Origin: Adenophora triphylla var. japonica
Taxonomy: Eukaryota; Streptophyta; Magnoliopsida; Asterales; Campanulaceae
DNA: 64,000 nt
NCBI GenBank assembly: GCA_022495995.1
Contig: JAFEMH010000073.1
Span: forward strand, 774,001-838,000
Reading direction: 5' to 3'
Made by a program: the position numbers and the translations under genes
Notes under the pieces: generated by a model
Database searches by the model: none
Seen by the model: the letters and a program-made list of their open reading frames with translations, nothing else
What the model was told of the DNA's origin: nothing
In this document: positions 22,881 through 33,728 of the stretch, in pieces
Layout: every line of letters begins with the position of its first letter
Position numbering within the stretch: the first letter of the stretch is position 1

Positions 22881-22898
22881 CAGAGATTACATCAACAT
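22837..22898. repeat. Near-perfect 62-bp palindrome
   Basis: 22837-22866 is the inverse complement of 22869-22898 apart from one base, with only CC (22867-22868) between the arms. The centre reads AAGACCCCGGTCTT. Confidence 0.93.
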
Positions 22899-23076
22899 AA
22901 AACTGATAACATTGCTATTACAGCGGCTCCCTCAAATGTATTCAAAGTTTCAAAAGAAATTGAAAAAATCTTTTTAAAAAAATTGATATATCTAATTTGT
23001 AAACAGAAGATGTTGCCTTATTAACAAAAAAATCACTTCATTTTTAAAAAACAAAAGGAATAACCATTTCTCTTCC

Positions 23077-23425
23077 ATGATTCAAAACACTTTTGAAAAT
23101 CCAAAGGAGGATACTGAGAGTAGTTTCAACAGGCCGGGAAGTTTTATGAAAAAGAAATCAGATCATGTTCAATGTAGAGCCTGTAAGGGATTTGGTCATT
23201 ATGCCAACAAGTGTGCCAACACTCTGAAAAAAAAAATAGGAAATGGGCTTATGTGCAACCCTTAGTTACAGCGAAGACAAATATGAGACTCTAAACTTAG
23301 CAGTCATGGAAATCTCGTCTCAAAGTCATGAACATCTCTCTAATGTTACTTTAGATGTGGTCGCACTCCCTATCACATCTTCTGACTATAAGTTCAAATG
23401 CCTTAATTCTTCTGTTTCTGTCTGA
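23077..23425 (+). pseudogene. Retroelement gag fragment with one CCHC zinc knuckle
   Basis: The frame from 23077 contains CRACKGFGHYANKC, a C-x2-C-x4-H-x4-C knuckle typical of Gag nucleocapsid. After a one-base shift in an A-run, the frame from 23243 continues with ATLSYSEDKYETLN. No LTR or pol is visible nearby. Probably a scrap of a copia-like polyprotein. Confidence 0.6.
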
Positions 23426-23599
23426 AAACCAGTGGGTGAAGAGGAAGGTGATAGTAACTATTAGGGGGCGTTTGGTTCGCGGTAATTGACCATTTCGGGG
23501 CGGAATGGAATGGTCAATTCCGTTGACTTCATTCCTTAGCCCCGTTTGGTTCGTTGGAATGAAAATTTTTCCATTCCCTACGGAATGAAATTGGAAAGT

Positions 23600-23917
23600 C
23601 CATTCACAACGTTTTTTTAAAAAAAAACGTTGTAGTATACTAGGCAACGTTTTAAAAAAACGATGTAAAAAGTACATTCACAACGTTTATAATAAAAACG
23701 TTGTGGTATACTACGCAACGATTTTTAAAAATCGTTGTAAAAAGTCATGACCACAACGTTTTCTTTATAAACGTTGTTAAAATGAAACTTTTACAACGTT
23801 TATGCTAAAAACGTTGTAAAAGTTTATAACAAAACGTTGTAAAACCCAGTAAATAACAAAGTTTTTAAAGAAACGTTGTTAAAAAAAACGTTGTCAAAAA
23901 GCTGTTTTGTTGTAGTG
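23600..23917 (-). mobile_element. One end of a CACTA transposon, nested
   Basis: The minus strand begins CACTACAACAAAACAGC at 23917, the standard CACTA (En/Spm) terminus. Many subterminal ACAACGTTT/AAACGTTGT repeats follow down to about 23600. The partner terminus is absent, so this is a truncated end inside the Harbinger-like element. Confidence 0.75.
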
Positions 23918-24215
23918 ATAATGACGCAAATCGGGCCTTAGTGAAGGACTTAAGTGAGTTATGAAAGAAAGCGTCGGACTCCCGGGCGGAGCTTGAGGCT
24001 TCTCAGCGACATGTTTAAGTAAGCAGCCATATGATTAATTAAGCGCTTCTTTCTAATATCAGTTTCCATCACTTAGAGAAAGTGAGCCACCACTTCAGGT
24101 ATAAGGCCATGGTTGTGGTACGTTCCGGTATGACTTGCCTTATTTTATTATCTCATAAATATGATTCAAAGACCGGTGCGAGTTCTATTTTGCGTTTTAT
24201 CTCATAAATATAAGC

Positions 24216-24606
24216 CCCTACCCTACCCCCTCAAATTTTATTTTTTTCCCGCCTACCCCCCATTCAAACCGCCCCTACCCCTCACCCCCACAAAAAAAAA
24301 AAATAAAAAAAAAATTCCCTACCTACCCCCTCCCCCCATCCACTCCCCTGCCTACCCCCCCCCATTTAGCCCTGCCCTACCCCTACCCCCACGAAAAAAA
24401 AAAATTCCCTACCTACCCCCTCCCCCCATCCAGCCCTGCCCTACCCCTCACCCCACGAAAAAAAATAAAAAATTCCCCTACCTACCCCATCCCCCCATCT
24501 AGCCCTGCCCTACCCCCCACCCTCACCCCCCTCCCCCCATGAAAAAAAAAAAATATTTTTTACTCATTTTGCATACCCCCTACCTATCCCCCCCAAAAAA
24601 AAAAAA
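24216..24606 (+). repeat. C-rich low-complexity tandem tract
   Basis: Repeats of CCCTACCTACCCCCTCCCCCC alternate with runs of A. The unit is about 64 bp and degenerate. The minus strand is rich in G runs. Not coding. Confidence 0.85.
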
Positions 24607-24847
24607 ATTTTTTTTTTTTTTTTAAAAGGTAAATTGAACATTTTATATGCTTTCATTCCATTCTTATAATTTGTATTTTCAAACCAAACATGATTTGTCA
24701 AGGAATTGAATGACAATTTCATTCCATTCCGTGCCAACCAAATGGAGGGGTTTGACCAATTTTTTCCATTCCAATTCCTTAAGGAATTCAATTCCATTGA
24801 GTATTTCATTCATTCACTTTTTTTCCACCGAACAAAACGGCCCCTTA

Positions 24848-25944
24848 GGAACTTCTTGACGCATATGTTGATCATTTAGAGTAAACCACTTTTCTGACAT
24901 CTGTACTATGCCACATTATCAATTTAATTTTTGTACTACTGAAACAACAAACATGCGTACTATTACTTAATTAACAAAACTAACTAAAATCGTTAAACCT
25001 TTAATGGACGCAAGCGAATATTAATAACTTAACGAGTTAATTACATTTTTGGTCACTACCCTATTAAACTTTTTTTGTTTTAGCACAATTGGAAATTTTA
25101 GAATTATTTTGACATTAAAAGTCAAATAAAACAAAAAATAAAAAATAAAAAAAACAAAATGAGAACCATATTGCAAATTAAACACCCCTTCCACATCTCT
25201 CTCGAGAGACCGCCGTACCCACCTTATTCCCGCACGTTCTTCCCTCCGTCCGGGTCCTCCTCCACCAGTTGCTTCCCCCTTCAAAGTGGCATCCCTCCTC
25301 CAACCCACGCCACCTACAAGCGCCGCCCCTCCACCGACTTGTCTTCTCTTCTTCCATTCCATCATCCAATCAGAACAATTTCCCTAACTCCCCTCTCCTA
25401 CTCGCTGCCACTATATTTTTTTCAATTAAAGACCTTATTTTGGTTAATTTGAAGTTTTGGGCTGACGGGATGGAGTTGGGACAGTAACTTTGGAGGTGGA
25501 TGAGGGAGTAAATGGAAAAAGGGAGAGGGATGAGAGGCTGCCATGGAAGAGGAGAAGGGGGAGGTTTATTTTTTCATTTTTTTTACCTCAAATGTCAATT
25601 AATGAACATCATCTAGACTTACACTATCCTTGTCAATCAGTTGAGTTCATTATTTATATTTATTTTTTTATGAAATGGACGAAATGTATGTTAAATATTA
25701 TGTTATATTTTATCTTAGCCTTTAAGGGTAGTTTTGTCTTTTCCCTTTTGTGTCTTAGCTTAGGGCAAGTCCTTAAGACTCCCCTTCTTGTATCTTTTCC
25801 AACACTTTTGATATTCTCTAAAACTTTTGTTCTTCTTTCTCTTTAATGTCTTTAATGGCTTTATCAATGTAATGTTAATCGATAATTTCAAAGTTCCTGG
25901 AACTAATATAGCTTATAAAGAGAAAAAAGGTAGCTCTGATAGAC

Positions 25945-25946
<2 letters not shown>
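24848..25946. other. Intergenic DNA upstream of the UGT remnant
   Basis: No gene recognised. Plus-strand 25150-25400 is CT/CC-rich and resembles a gene leader but is not followed by a coding frame I know. A former UGT promoter should lie in the last few hundred bases. Confidence 0.3.

Positions 25947-25994
<48 letters not shown>
25947..25994 (+). repeat. (GA)n microsatellite
   Basis: About 24 uninterrupted GA units that run directly into the ATG of the UGT remnant; the last A is the A of ATG. Confidence 0.95.
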
Positions 25995-25998
<4 letters not shown>

Positions 25999-26256
25999 AA
26001 AGCAAGGAAAACTAGGACCACGACAATTGGTACTAGTCCCATGTCCAGTCCAAGGGCATATAACTCCTATGCTGCAGCTAGGCGCTATCCTTCATTCGAA
26101 AGGCTTCTCTATAACGATTGTCCACACCAAATACAACTCTCCTAATCCTACTAGCCATCCCGACTTCATCTTCCTGCCTTTATCAGACAATTTATCTAAC
26201 AATAATACCCCGGCGACTTTATCACATTCCTAGAAACTCTCAACAGCAGTTGTAAA
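25994..26256 (+). pseudogene. UDP-glycosyltransferase N-terminal fragment (family 1, UGT76-like)
   Basis: Encodes the acceptor-binding N terminus of a plant UGT, a cytosolic enzyme that moves sugar from UDP-sugar to small molecules. [19 protein letters not shown] includes the catalytic His at residue 22, followed by [15 protein letters not shown] and [13 protein letters not shown]. The frame stops at residue 79, but a one-base shift restores [14 protein letters not shown], so homology runs to about 26255. The rest of the N-terminal domain is missing. The start follows a GA repeat. Confidence 0.85.
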
Positions 26257-26330
26257 GTAGAGTATTGATGCTGCCACAGAAAATGGTTACACAGTAGAGT
26301 ATTGATGCTGCCACAGAAAATGGTTACACA
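26257..26330 (+). repeat. Tandem duplication, 2 x 37 bp
   Basis: 26257-26293 and 26294-26330 are identical copies starting GTAGAGTATTGATGCTGCCA. They sit exactly where UGT homology ends. Confidence 0.93.
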
Positions 26331-27690
26331 GGGCTGAATGAGTAGCTGAACTGTGGATACTTTGTCGTCTTCTCCGTTTGTCTCCTGCACATGCACCACA
26401 CGTAAACTAGGCCGGGGGCGTCTCCGGCGTTAGGATAAGTACAAGATCTAGTTAACAAGAAAACACAAAGGAAATTTGACAGAAATATGCAGAAAAATGT
26501 CCTTAGAGAGCTTCCCAAATCCTACTTTTTATTTTGTTTATATACTCCTTTAGGTCATGTGCAAGTCGCATGCTCTTGGACACGTGTCGATCATCCATTA
26601 GGTGTGCATGGACACTCTATCAGCAAGTGGAGACGTCAACTTTTTAATTGACAGATAGCTCATCATCACAATAGATTCCGTGAGCTCCAAACATAACGAC
26701 TTTAACATATTCTAGACTGTAGCTTTTAATTTATATATCGCCTGTAGGCGGCAATCATGATAAGGCGACAACTCTTGGTTGCCGCTGATAAGAACATACT
26801 AATGCGGGATACTGGCCTTGAAATTATACAATTTTCGTACGATGAAGGGCTCTAAAGGATTTCTCGCCGGGCCTTGTTTTCCGCCCATACGCTTAAAGAG
26901 GTCGCCAACGGGCCTTATATTATCTTGGGCATATTATCATGACCTTTAAGCCCGCATTTATCATATTGGGTCTCATATAATCATTCGGGCCCAAATCCCT
27001 TTTCTACAATCACATCAAGTATCAGAAACATTTACCTCGAATGAGTGAACAGGAAGATCCACAGAATCAGGTAGCTTGCGTCATCTATGACTCACTCATG
27101 TACTTCTCAGAAACTAAGGCCAGATATCTGAAGGTCCCAAGCTTGATCCTCCAGAGATCTAAAGCCTGAAGGTAATTGAAGATTTGTTTAGCTCGCAGAA
27201 AAAGATTTCTTCTATATTATGCATTTAAGCGTCGTCATTAATAACAGATGCACAAAGATGAACTAGTCACCGTAAGACAAAACGATAAGTACCCGTCCTG
27301 CAAATTGCAATTTTACCCATTTTCGGTTATGAAATATATTGATGCTTGAGTTGTAAAGAAAATACAAGTCAATGTACATCTAACATTAAATATGGGGTGC
27401 AATGATTAATCAAAATACCCCTACTTAAAGTACCAAACATTCAGCAAAACGGAACAATTAAACAAGTTATAACCCCTCGTCAAGGCGCCCGCCTGGGGGA
27501 GATTCATGCGGCCGCCTGGGTTCCAGAGCCTCGGTTGTTTGTTGACGCCTAGGGAGGCGGCTGCCTGGTAACACTCGTGCGCCCGCCTGGGCTCCAGTCG
27601 CTGGTGGGTCTTTGCTGCTCCATTGGGGCGCTCGCCTGGGTTGCAGATTCCTTCCTCCCTCGGTTCTCCTACATCATCAAAGATATGCGC
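26331..27690. other. Unidentified insertion or replacement splitting the UGT
   Basis: About 1.4 kb without UGT homology. 27480-27660 carries five GC-rich motifs of the type GCGCCCGCCTGGG, some followed by NTCCAG (near 27482, 27508, 27560, 27577, 27625). No LTR, TIR or coding sequence was recognised. Confidence 0.45.
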
Positions 27691-28075
27691 TAAAACTGCT
27701 TGAAATCACCAGTAGCATAGGACAATCTTCAGCTATCATCTGGAACAGCATGGACTACCTAGAGCCTTCATCACTGTCAATGCTTCAGCAACACTACAAC
27801 GTTCCCCTGTTCCCAGTGGGCCCTCTGCATAAGTTAGCTTCCCCTCCTTCAACTAGCTTACTAGAAGAAGACATAAGTTGCATCAATTGGCTTGATATTC
27901 AAGCTCCAAACTCAGTTCTTTATGTAAGTTTGGGAAGCTTGGCAACCATGGAGGAGAAAGAGCTAACTGAGACGGCTTGGGGCCTGGCCAACAGTGAAAA
28001 ACCATTCTTATGGGTGATTCGGCCTGAGTCAGTTCCATGGCTCAGAGTGGGATGATTATATTAATGATTGCTTCA
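27690..28075 (+). pseudogene. UDP-glycosyltransferase central fragment, lacking the PSPG box
   Basis: Encodes IWNSMDYLEPSSL, VPLFPVGPLHKLAS, INWLDIQAPNSVLYVSLGSL and ANSEKPFLWVIRPESV, the linker and the start of the C-terminal (UDP-sugar) domain. A one-base shift at about 28032 changes the expected HGSEWDDYINDCF into PWLRVG-stop. The sequence ends before the PSPG box that binds UDP-sugar. With 25994-26256 this is one disrupted gene, tail to tail with the small heat-shock gene 170 bp away. Confidence 0.85.
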
Positions 28076-28241
28076 AACTAACGTTTGGAATGGAAGATTA
28101 TTAATAAGTGATATTTTATTATAGCAAAATCATTTCAGTACAGAGACTTTAATATTGATCATAAGTCATAACAACATTACAGCATCCAGATAATAAACAG
28201 AACTCATCAACACGACTCAATTCATCTTATTAAGAGAAGTT

Positions 28242-28730
28242 CTAACCAGAAATTTCAATGGATTTGACATCAGGTTTCTTCACCTCCTCTTTCGGAACAG
28301 TGACAGTCAAGACACCGTTCTCCATCGCCGCCTTCACCTGATCCAATTTGGCATTCTCCGGCAACCTAAACCTCCTCATGAAATTACCACTGCTACGCTC
28401 AACTCTATGCCATTTATCATTCTTCTCCTCCTTCTCCACACTTCTCTCTCCTCTAATCTGTAAAACCCTATCATCCTCAATTTCGACCTTCACTTCTTCT
28501 TTCTTAATCCCCGGCAGATCGGCCTTGAACACATGTGCCTCCGGCGTTTCCTTCCAATCAACACGCGCGTTCACAAAAGCAGAATTTTCTCGAGAAAGTT
28601 CGGGGAAGTAATTGGCGATTGATGAGGACGACGGGAATGGGAAGTCCCGGAATGGTTCCCATAAATCGAGAGAAAAAGGATCGGCATTGCTGCTGCGTCG
28701 GTTTCCGAAGAAGCTTGGGATGATCGACAT
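28242..28730 (-). CDS. Class I cytosolic small heat-shock protein, 162 aa
   Basis: An intronless ATP-independent chaperone that binds unfolding proteins as an oligomer in the cytosol. The N-terminal arm [13 protein letters not shown] is typical of class I. The alpha-crystallin domain covers about residues 54-146 with [18 protein letters not shown] (57-74) and [11 protein letters not shown] (137-147). The C-terminal IEI (158-160) is the IxI oligomerisation motif. The length matches the 17-18.5 kDa family. The frame is complete with no defects. Upstream on the minus strand are a TATA box and a heat-shock element. The gene is most likely heat induced and functional. Confidence 0.95.
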   Translation of the reverse strand: MSIIPSFFGNRRSSNADPFSLDLWEPFRDFPFPSSSSIANYFPELSRENSAFVNARVDWKETPEAHVFKADLPGIKKEEVKVEIEDDRVLQIRGERSVEKEEKNDKWHRVERSSGNFMRRFRLPENAKLDQVKAAMENGVLTVTVPKEEVKKPDVKSIEISG

Positions 28731-28850
28731 TCTTTTGTTGATGAGTTAGAAAATGAGAAAATCAAACAGTTTGATGAAGATCGATAATGGTGGAAATGGA
28801 AAATTGATCGAGTGCTTTGATTGGTTGGGAAGGTTGTGCAGTGGGGAGCT

Positions 28851-28858
28851 AATTTATA
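28851..28858 (-). promoter_or_regulatory. TATA box of the small heat-shock gene
   Basis: The minus strand reads TATAAATT about 121 bp upstream of the ATG at 28730. Confidence 0.7.
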
Positions 28859-28897
28859 ATGGCGAATAGGAAAATGGTAGGACTTTCTCGGAGATCA

Positions 28898-28911
28898 AGA
28901 AACTTCCAGAC
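28898..28911 (-). promoter_or_regulatory. Heat-shock element
   Basis: The plus strand reads GAAACTTCCAGAC: nGAAnnTTCn exactly, with a third partial GAn unit. It lies about 40 bp upstream of the TATA box, the usual position for HSF binding. Further GAA/TTC blocks at 28885 and 28915 may extend it. Confidence 0.75.
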
Positions 28912-28930
28912 ATCTTCTAGTAGTCTGGCG

Positions 28931-29532
28931 AATCTTGATTGGGCCGAGCTGGTTGAACTTATTGTGCTCCACTGATCCATTTTCTTGATCGAGTCCAATG
29001 TTCACAGTTTTTTTTTTTTTTTTAATTTAAAATGAAAACTTACAATTATAAATAATAAATAATTTTTGTTTGAAAATGGACTATGTTGTGAGAACATGTT
29101 ATATTAATATTTTTAACACAGATTCAAATTAAATTTTTTGCAAAAAAAAAAAAAAAAAGTCTAGCATCAAATGTCTTCACAAGTCTTATATAGTTAGGCC
29201 CAACACTTAAAAAGAAAAAAGCTAGCGAGTTTTGGTTGCCTAAGCAAATGCATCAATTTATCAAGTGTTCGTTTAATATTGGGCTCAAAACCATCTTCTA
29301 GTGGGTGGTTACAAGCTTAACCAGACTGGGTTATGAAACCCTTTTGATTAATCTCCCTCATTTTGATATTCATGGCTGAGATTAATCCTGCTTTACGTGG
29401 AAATCAAATTAATTTGAATCATTGATATTGATGACAACGTAGGAGGCCTAACGTTATTATAGACTGTCGAATGATACTTGCTGCATCAATCAGCCAATGA
29501 ACGATTTCTCAATTCCTATTTAACCAAATACG
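28931..29532. other. Intergenic AT-rich DNA
   Basis: Promoter-distal flank of the heat-shock gene. Poly-T and poly-A runs occur at 29010 and 29143. No gene recognised. Confidence 0.35.
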
Positions 29533-29537
29533 CTTAT

Positions 29538-30036
29538 TGATGCAGCGGAAGATTGGATAGATATCAATACTAGTAGAATTTAATCAATACTAGTAATTGA
29601 TCTTCAACACTCGTAGAATTTAATCGATACGGAGAGTCGGCATCCAAAAGGAATTTAATCACTTTTAGGAAATAAAGATTGATTACGGGTAGAAATTAAT
29701 CAATACGCGAATCAATCCTTCAACAGCAGTCGAAATTAATCAAGACTACAAGTTGGAACAAGAAAACACTCAATTTTTATTAATCATTCAACTTCTTTTC
29801 GGATTACAACTTTGAGGCTATTTTATAGCACTCATAAAACTTAGAAAACAAGAAATATCATCATAAAATAAAGCCTAACCTATAAGGTAACCAAATAGAA
29901 GTCTAAAACTACTAAATCAATGCTAAATCTACTCTAAAACCTCTTATAATCATCCTACTACATTTAATTCCGAAAATACTAATAAAATAACAATTAATTA
30001 AAATAAAACACATATTTATCCCATTATACTGCATCA
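29538..30036. mobile_element. Solo LTR, 499 bp
   Basis: Begins TGATGCAGCGG and ends ACTGCATCA, an 8-bp inverted terminus of LTR type (TG...CA). It is flanked by a perfect 5-bp duplication CTTAT (29533-29537 and 30037-30041). No internal region is present, so this is probably the product of LTR-LTR recombination. The family is not identified. Confidence 0.75.
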
Positions 30037-30041
30037 CTTAT

Positions 30042-31430
30042 TAAGCTCGTTAAGTATATTATTACCTACCTACACCTTATATACTTCGTTAGTATGGTTA
30101 TCCATGTTACTTTTGGTATTCGTAACTCTAGTACTCCCTTCGCACCATATAGATGCTCTCATTTGCTATTCTTGTTTGTTTAAAAAAGATAGTCTTATTT
30201 TCGAAATTATTAGGTTAAAATCATTGAATTTTCAAAATTGTCAACCAAGGAAAAAAGAGAGTAATTGAGTAATAAGTAAACGTCATTATTGAGGTTGATT
30301 ATGAAAATGGACATAGGGAGTTGTTGATATTGCAACTAATATAATCCTCTCCTAGTTATGAACTTGCAAAAATCGTGTCCAACATTGTTACTATAAACTG
30401 AAATTGAGATAAATTTAAGGAAGAAATGGCATTGAATGATGTATGGTTGAATATTACTATGTGCACCCATTTACCAGATTCAGTCCACTCCCTTGCTTAA
30501 TAGACAAATTTAGTATGTTCATTGTTTGTTGTAATTGTTGTAAGTAGTCAAGTAGACAATTAATTTTTTAAGCTTTAGGTTAATATAATTTGTGAACCTC
30601 TTGATTTTGATTTTTGGTCCGCCCCTAATTGAAGGATACCTTCTAAATCGCCATTTTTTGCGAGGTTGTTGCTTCTATAGTTCTTAACATGGAGCGTGGT
30701 AACTATGGTACTAGATGGTGATTTCCCTTGCCGCAGTTCCGCCCCCTCCATGCTCTACAAGGTATAAGTATTGGGTACTTGGCCGGGCTCCAGGCCCAAG
30801 GTCTTTTGGTTTGATGTAGGGATGGCAATTTTGAATCGAACCGTGAATACCAGAACTGAATCGAATCGAAGTTGACGGTTATTAACTGGTTTGACTGGAT
30901 ATGGGGCGGGCAATGGGAAATAACCGAAATAAAAAAGTGGAAAACGGTTTGGTTTTAGTATTAGCATTATCCGTCCCATTATCCGTCCCATTACCTGAAC
31001 CGAATGTTACCTGAACTGCTTACAGTTTCTTATTGTAATCTAGTGAATCTTTCCTTATGTTTGGTGAATTGTGTCATACATAACTATTTAATTTTTTTGA
31101 GCTCTTATGAATGTAATTATATGAGTTTAAGTAGAAAAATTATTCTTTATCAAAGTAAATTTTTGAATTTTTTTTATCACTAAAGTGCTTTAAAACAAAA
31201 TATTAGTTTGACTAATTCCCGTAGGAATTTCCTGATTAACTGGTACCCGTGGAGAATGAATTTGATATGAAAAATTGATCAAAATTGAATTGAAAAATAA
31301 GGATGATACGATGTATAATTGTCCTGAACGGCCCTCATTGTCATTATAGTTTGATGAATCTTTCTCAAACTAGTATGAAAAGAATAAAGCAGATTCAACA
31401 ATTGTTATGTACATTACATATAAATATATA
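30042..31430. other. Intergenic DNA with a possible hAT end
   Basis: No gene. TAGGGATGGCAAT at about 30818 resembles a hAT terminus, followed by CGAATCGAA/AACCG motifs. I cannot find a partner end or TSD. Confidence 0.3.
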
Positions 31431-31714
31431 CTCCCTCCGTCCCATTAGTATTAGCACAAACACTGTTTGCGCGGGAATTAAGGAATATGATATTTTAATA
31501 AAATGTTGTGAGTGTAAAAGAATGAGTGGAGAGAGAATGAGTGGAGGGTGTAATAAATTATAATAGTGTTGTGAGTATTAAAATAATGTAGGAGAGAGAA
31601 TGAGTGGGGTTGGGTGAATATTTTATTAATATAAAGTTTCCTTTTTGGGAGTGTGCGGATATTAGCGGGACGCCCAAAAAGGAAAGTGTGCTAATATTAG
31701 CGGGACGGAGGGAG
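31431..31714. mobile_element. Stowaway-like MITE, 284 bp
   Basis: CTCCCTCCGTCCCATTAGTA after TA (31429-31430) and TTAGCGGGACGGAGGGAG before TA (31715-31716). The right part holds a duplicated GCTAATATTAGCGGGACG-like segment. Confidence 0.88.
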
Positions 31715-31753
31715 TAATCAACATGAGAAATTCCCAAAGTCTCTATAATAGAG

Positions 31754-33496
31754 TAGACGTGGCCGGTTCCAAAAACCGCCGGTTAGCCGGTTGAAAACCG
31801 GCGGTTGAAAACTCCAAAATCCCCAACCGGAACCGAACCGCCTAACCGGCTAGACCGGTTACGGTTTAGGCGGTTCACGGTTTTAACGGTTATCCGGTTA
31901 ACCTCCGGTTTGACGGTTTGGATATGCTCGGCCGAGTCCTTGGTGTTGCTCGGCCGAGCAACCCTTTTAGGGTTTAGGGTTTTGAGGGTTGCTCGGCCGA
32001 GTCTTTGGTGTCGCTCGACCGAGCAACCCTTTTAGGGTTTAGGGGTTGAGGGTTGCTCGGCCGAGTCTTTGGTGTTGCTCGGCCGAGCATATCATTTTTC
32101 AGTTAATTTTTTTAACGGTTTTTTGAAAAAAGTTAACTTTTAATTTTTTTCAATTTTTTTTTTGAATAAATAAGACTATTTTAGACTTAAGTTTACTACA
32201 TACATTTTTTGCAAAAAGGTTTATAAAAAAAGTTATGAATTTTTAAAGAAATAAAATTTAACGGTTTTTTGAAAAAAGTTAACTTTTAATTTTTTTCAAT
32301 TTTTTTTTTGGATAAATAAGACTATTTTAGACTTAAGTTTACTACATACATTTTTTGAAAAAAGGTTTATAAAAAAAGTTATGAATTTTGAAAGAAATAA
32401 AACTTAACTTTTTTATAAGAAACGAAAGTATATAAAAGAAAAAAGCGACGGTACCCTTAAATTTTATTAATTAAAATACAATTACAACGAGGGTATTGGT
32501 AGGAGTGGTGGTGGTAGGCTGGTAGTAGTGGACCTAGTGGTATTGATAGGAGTGGTAGTGGTAGCTAGTCGGTAGGAGTGGTAGTAGTAGTGGTAGTAGC
32601 GGTAGTGGTAGTGGTGGTAGTAGTAGTAGTGGTAATAGTAGTTGTGGTGGTGGTGAATGGTGATGGTGGTGATGTAGACCGGTAGTAGTGGTAGTGGTAG
32701 GTAGCGATAGTAGTGGTGGTGGTAGTAGTAGTAGTGGTAGTAGTAGTGGTGTTGGTGGTGATGGTGGTGGTGTAGACTAGTAGTAGTGGTATTGGTAGGA
32801 GTGGTAGAGGTGGTAGTGGTAGTGGTAGCGGTAGTAGTGGTGGTGGTAGTAGTAGTAGTGGTAGTAGTAGTGGTGGTGGTGGTGATGGTGGTGGTGTAGA
32901 CTGGTAGTAGTGGTATTGGTAGGAGTGGTAGTAGTAGCGGTATTAGTAGTGGTGATAGTAGTAGTAGTGGACCTAGTGGTAGTAGTAGTAGTGGTGGTGG
33001 TGGTAGTAGTGGTGGTGGTAGTAGTGGTGGTGGTAGTGGTGGTGGTGGTGATGGTGGTGGTGTATGTAGACTAGTAGGAGTGGTAGTACTAGTAGTAGTG
33101 GTAGTAGTGGTGGTGGTGGTGGTGGTGGTGGTGGTGCTTGGTAGTAGTAGTGGTGGTGAACATAACGGCTAGTTTGAAAAAGTAGCCGTTGGAATGAGTT
33201 CGCGTTACGCTCGTAGCAACTCATATGACTCGGCCGAGCATGACCGTTATTGGAAATTAACACTACTGGAAGGTTATGCTCGGCCGAGCAACTCATATGA
33301 CTCGGACGAGCAAGCCAAAACCGGCGGTTAACCGGCGGTTGGCCGGTTTTTCAAAATTTCAAACCTTAACCGAACCGGCCAATTATCGGTTTCGGTTAGC
33401 CGGTTCCGGTTAACCGCCGTTGACCGGTTTTGATCGGTTTTGGCCGATTTTCAACCTCCCGATTGACCGGTTCGGTTTATAAAATGGACACGTCTA
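31754..33496 (+). mobile_element. Non-autonomous hAT element, 1.74 kb, palindrome-rich
   Basis: The ends TAGACGTGGCC and GGACACGTCTA are inverted repeats. The TSD is a perfect 8 bp, TAATAGAG at 31746-31753 and 33497-33504, placing it in hAT. Both subterminal regions are packed with CCGGTT/AACCGG motifs, probable transposase-binding sites. The interior holds TGCTCGGCCGAGCA palindromes (31925-32092 and 33228-33310), a duplicated 146-bp AT-rich segment (from 32114 and 32260), AGTATATAAAAG near 32428, and a GGT/AGT repeat tract. No transposase. Confidence 0.9.
32495..33165 (+). repeat. Degenerate GGT/AGT trinucleotide tract
   Basis: About 670 bp made almost only of GGT, AGT and GTA triplets, with blocks such as GGTGATGGTGGTGGTGTAGAC recurring near 32650, 32760, 32880 and 33050. 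It lies inside the hAT element. Confidence 0.93.
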
Positions 33497-33728
33497 TAAT
33501 AGAGCATTAGAGCACTCCTTATTATTGTGACAAAACTATCCTAACCAATATTAACAAAATAAACAAAAATTACAACTCGTCATCCTTTTTTTTTTTTTTT
33601 TAATAATCCAATACCACCACCATATCGATTATCGAAATCTCAATGACCGGTAGGTTCTGTGTGGATCAATCAGAGTTCTTCAAACAACGAAAGAAAGCCG
33701 GAATACCACTCCCTGCCGGCGAACTTAT

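Larger units (their letters stand above)
23464..24844. mobile_element. PIF/Harbinger-like non-autonomous element, 1.4 kb
   Basis: Left end GGGGGCGTTTGGTTCGCGG, right end CCGAACAAAACGGCCCC, flanked by TTA (23461-23463 and 24845-24847). A 3-bp TTA duplication with G-rich termini is typical of PIF/Harbinger. Subterminal parts rich in GGAATG/CATTCC are mutually inverted. A second, similar left end (TTAGCCCCGTTTGGTTCG) at about 23536 suggests nesting. No transposase is present. Confidence 0.75.

Noticed and set aside
28348..28723. Plus-strand ORFs opposite the small heat-shock gene
   Set aside because: Shadows of the 162-codon heat-shock frame, which has full family motifs and a promoter.
30818..31300. 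hAT element starting TAGGGATGGCAAT
   Set aside because: No inverted partner end and no 8-bp duplication found.
32973..33296. Minus-strand ORF rich in His, Tyr and Pro
   Set aside because: It is the translation of the GGT/AGT repeat tract.
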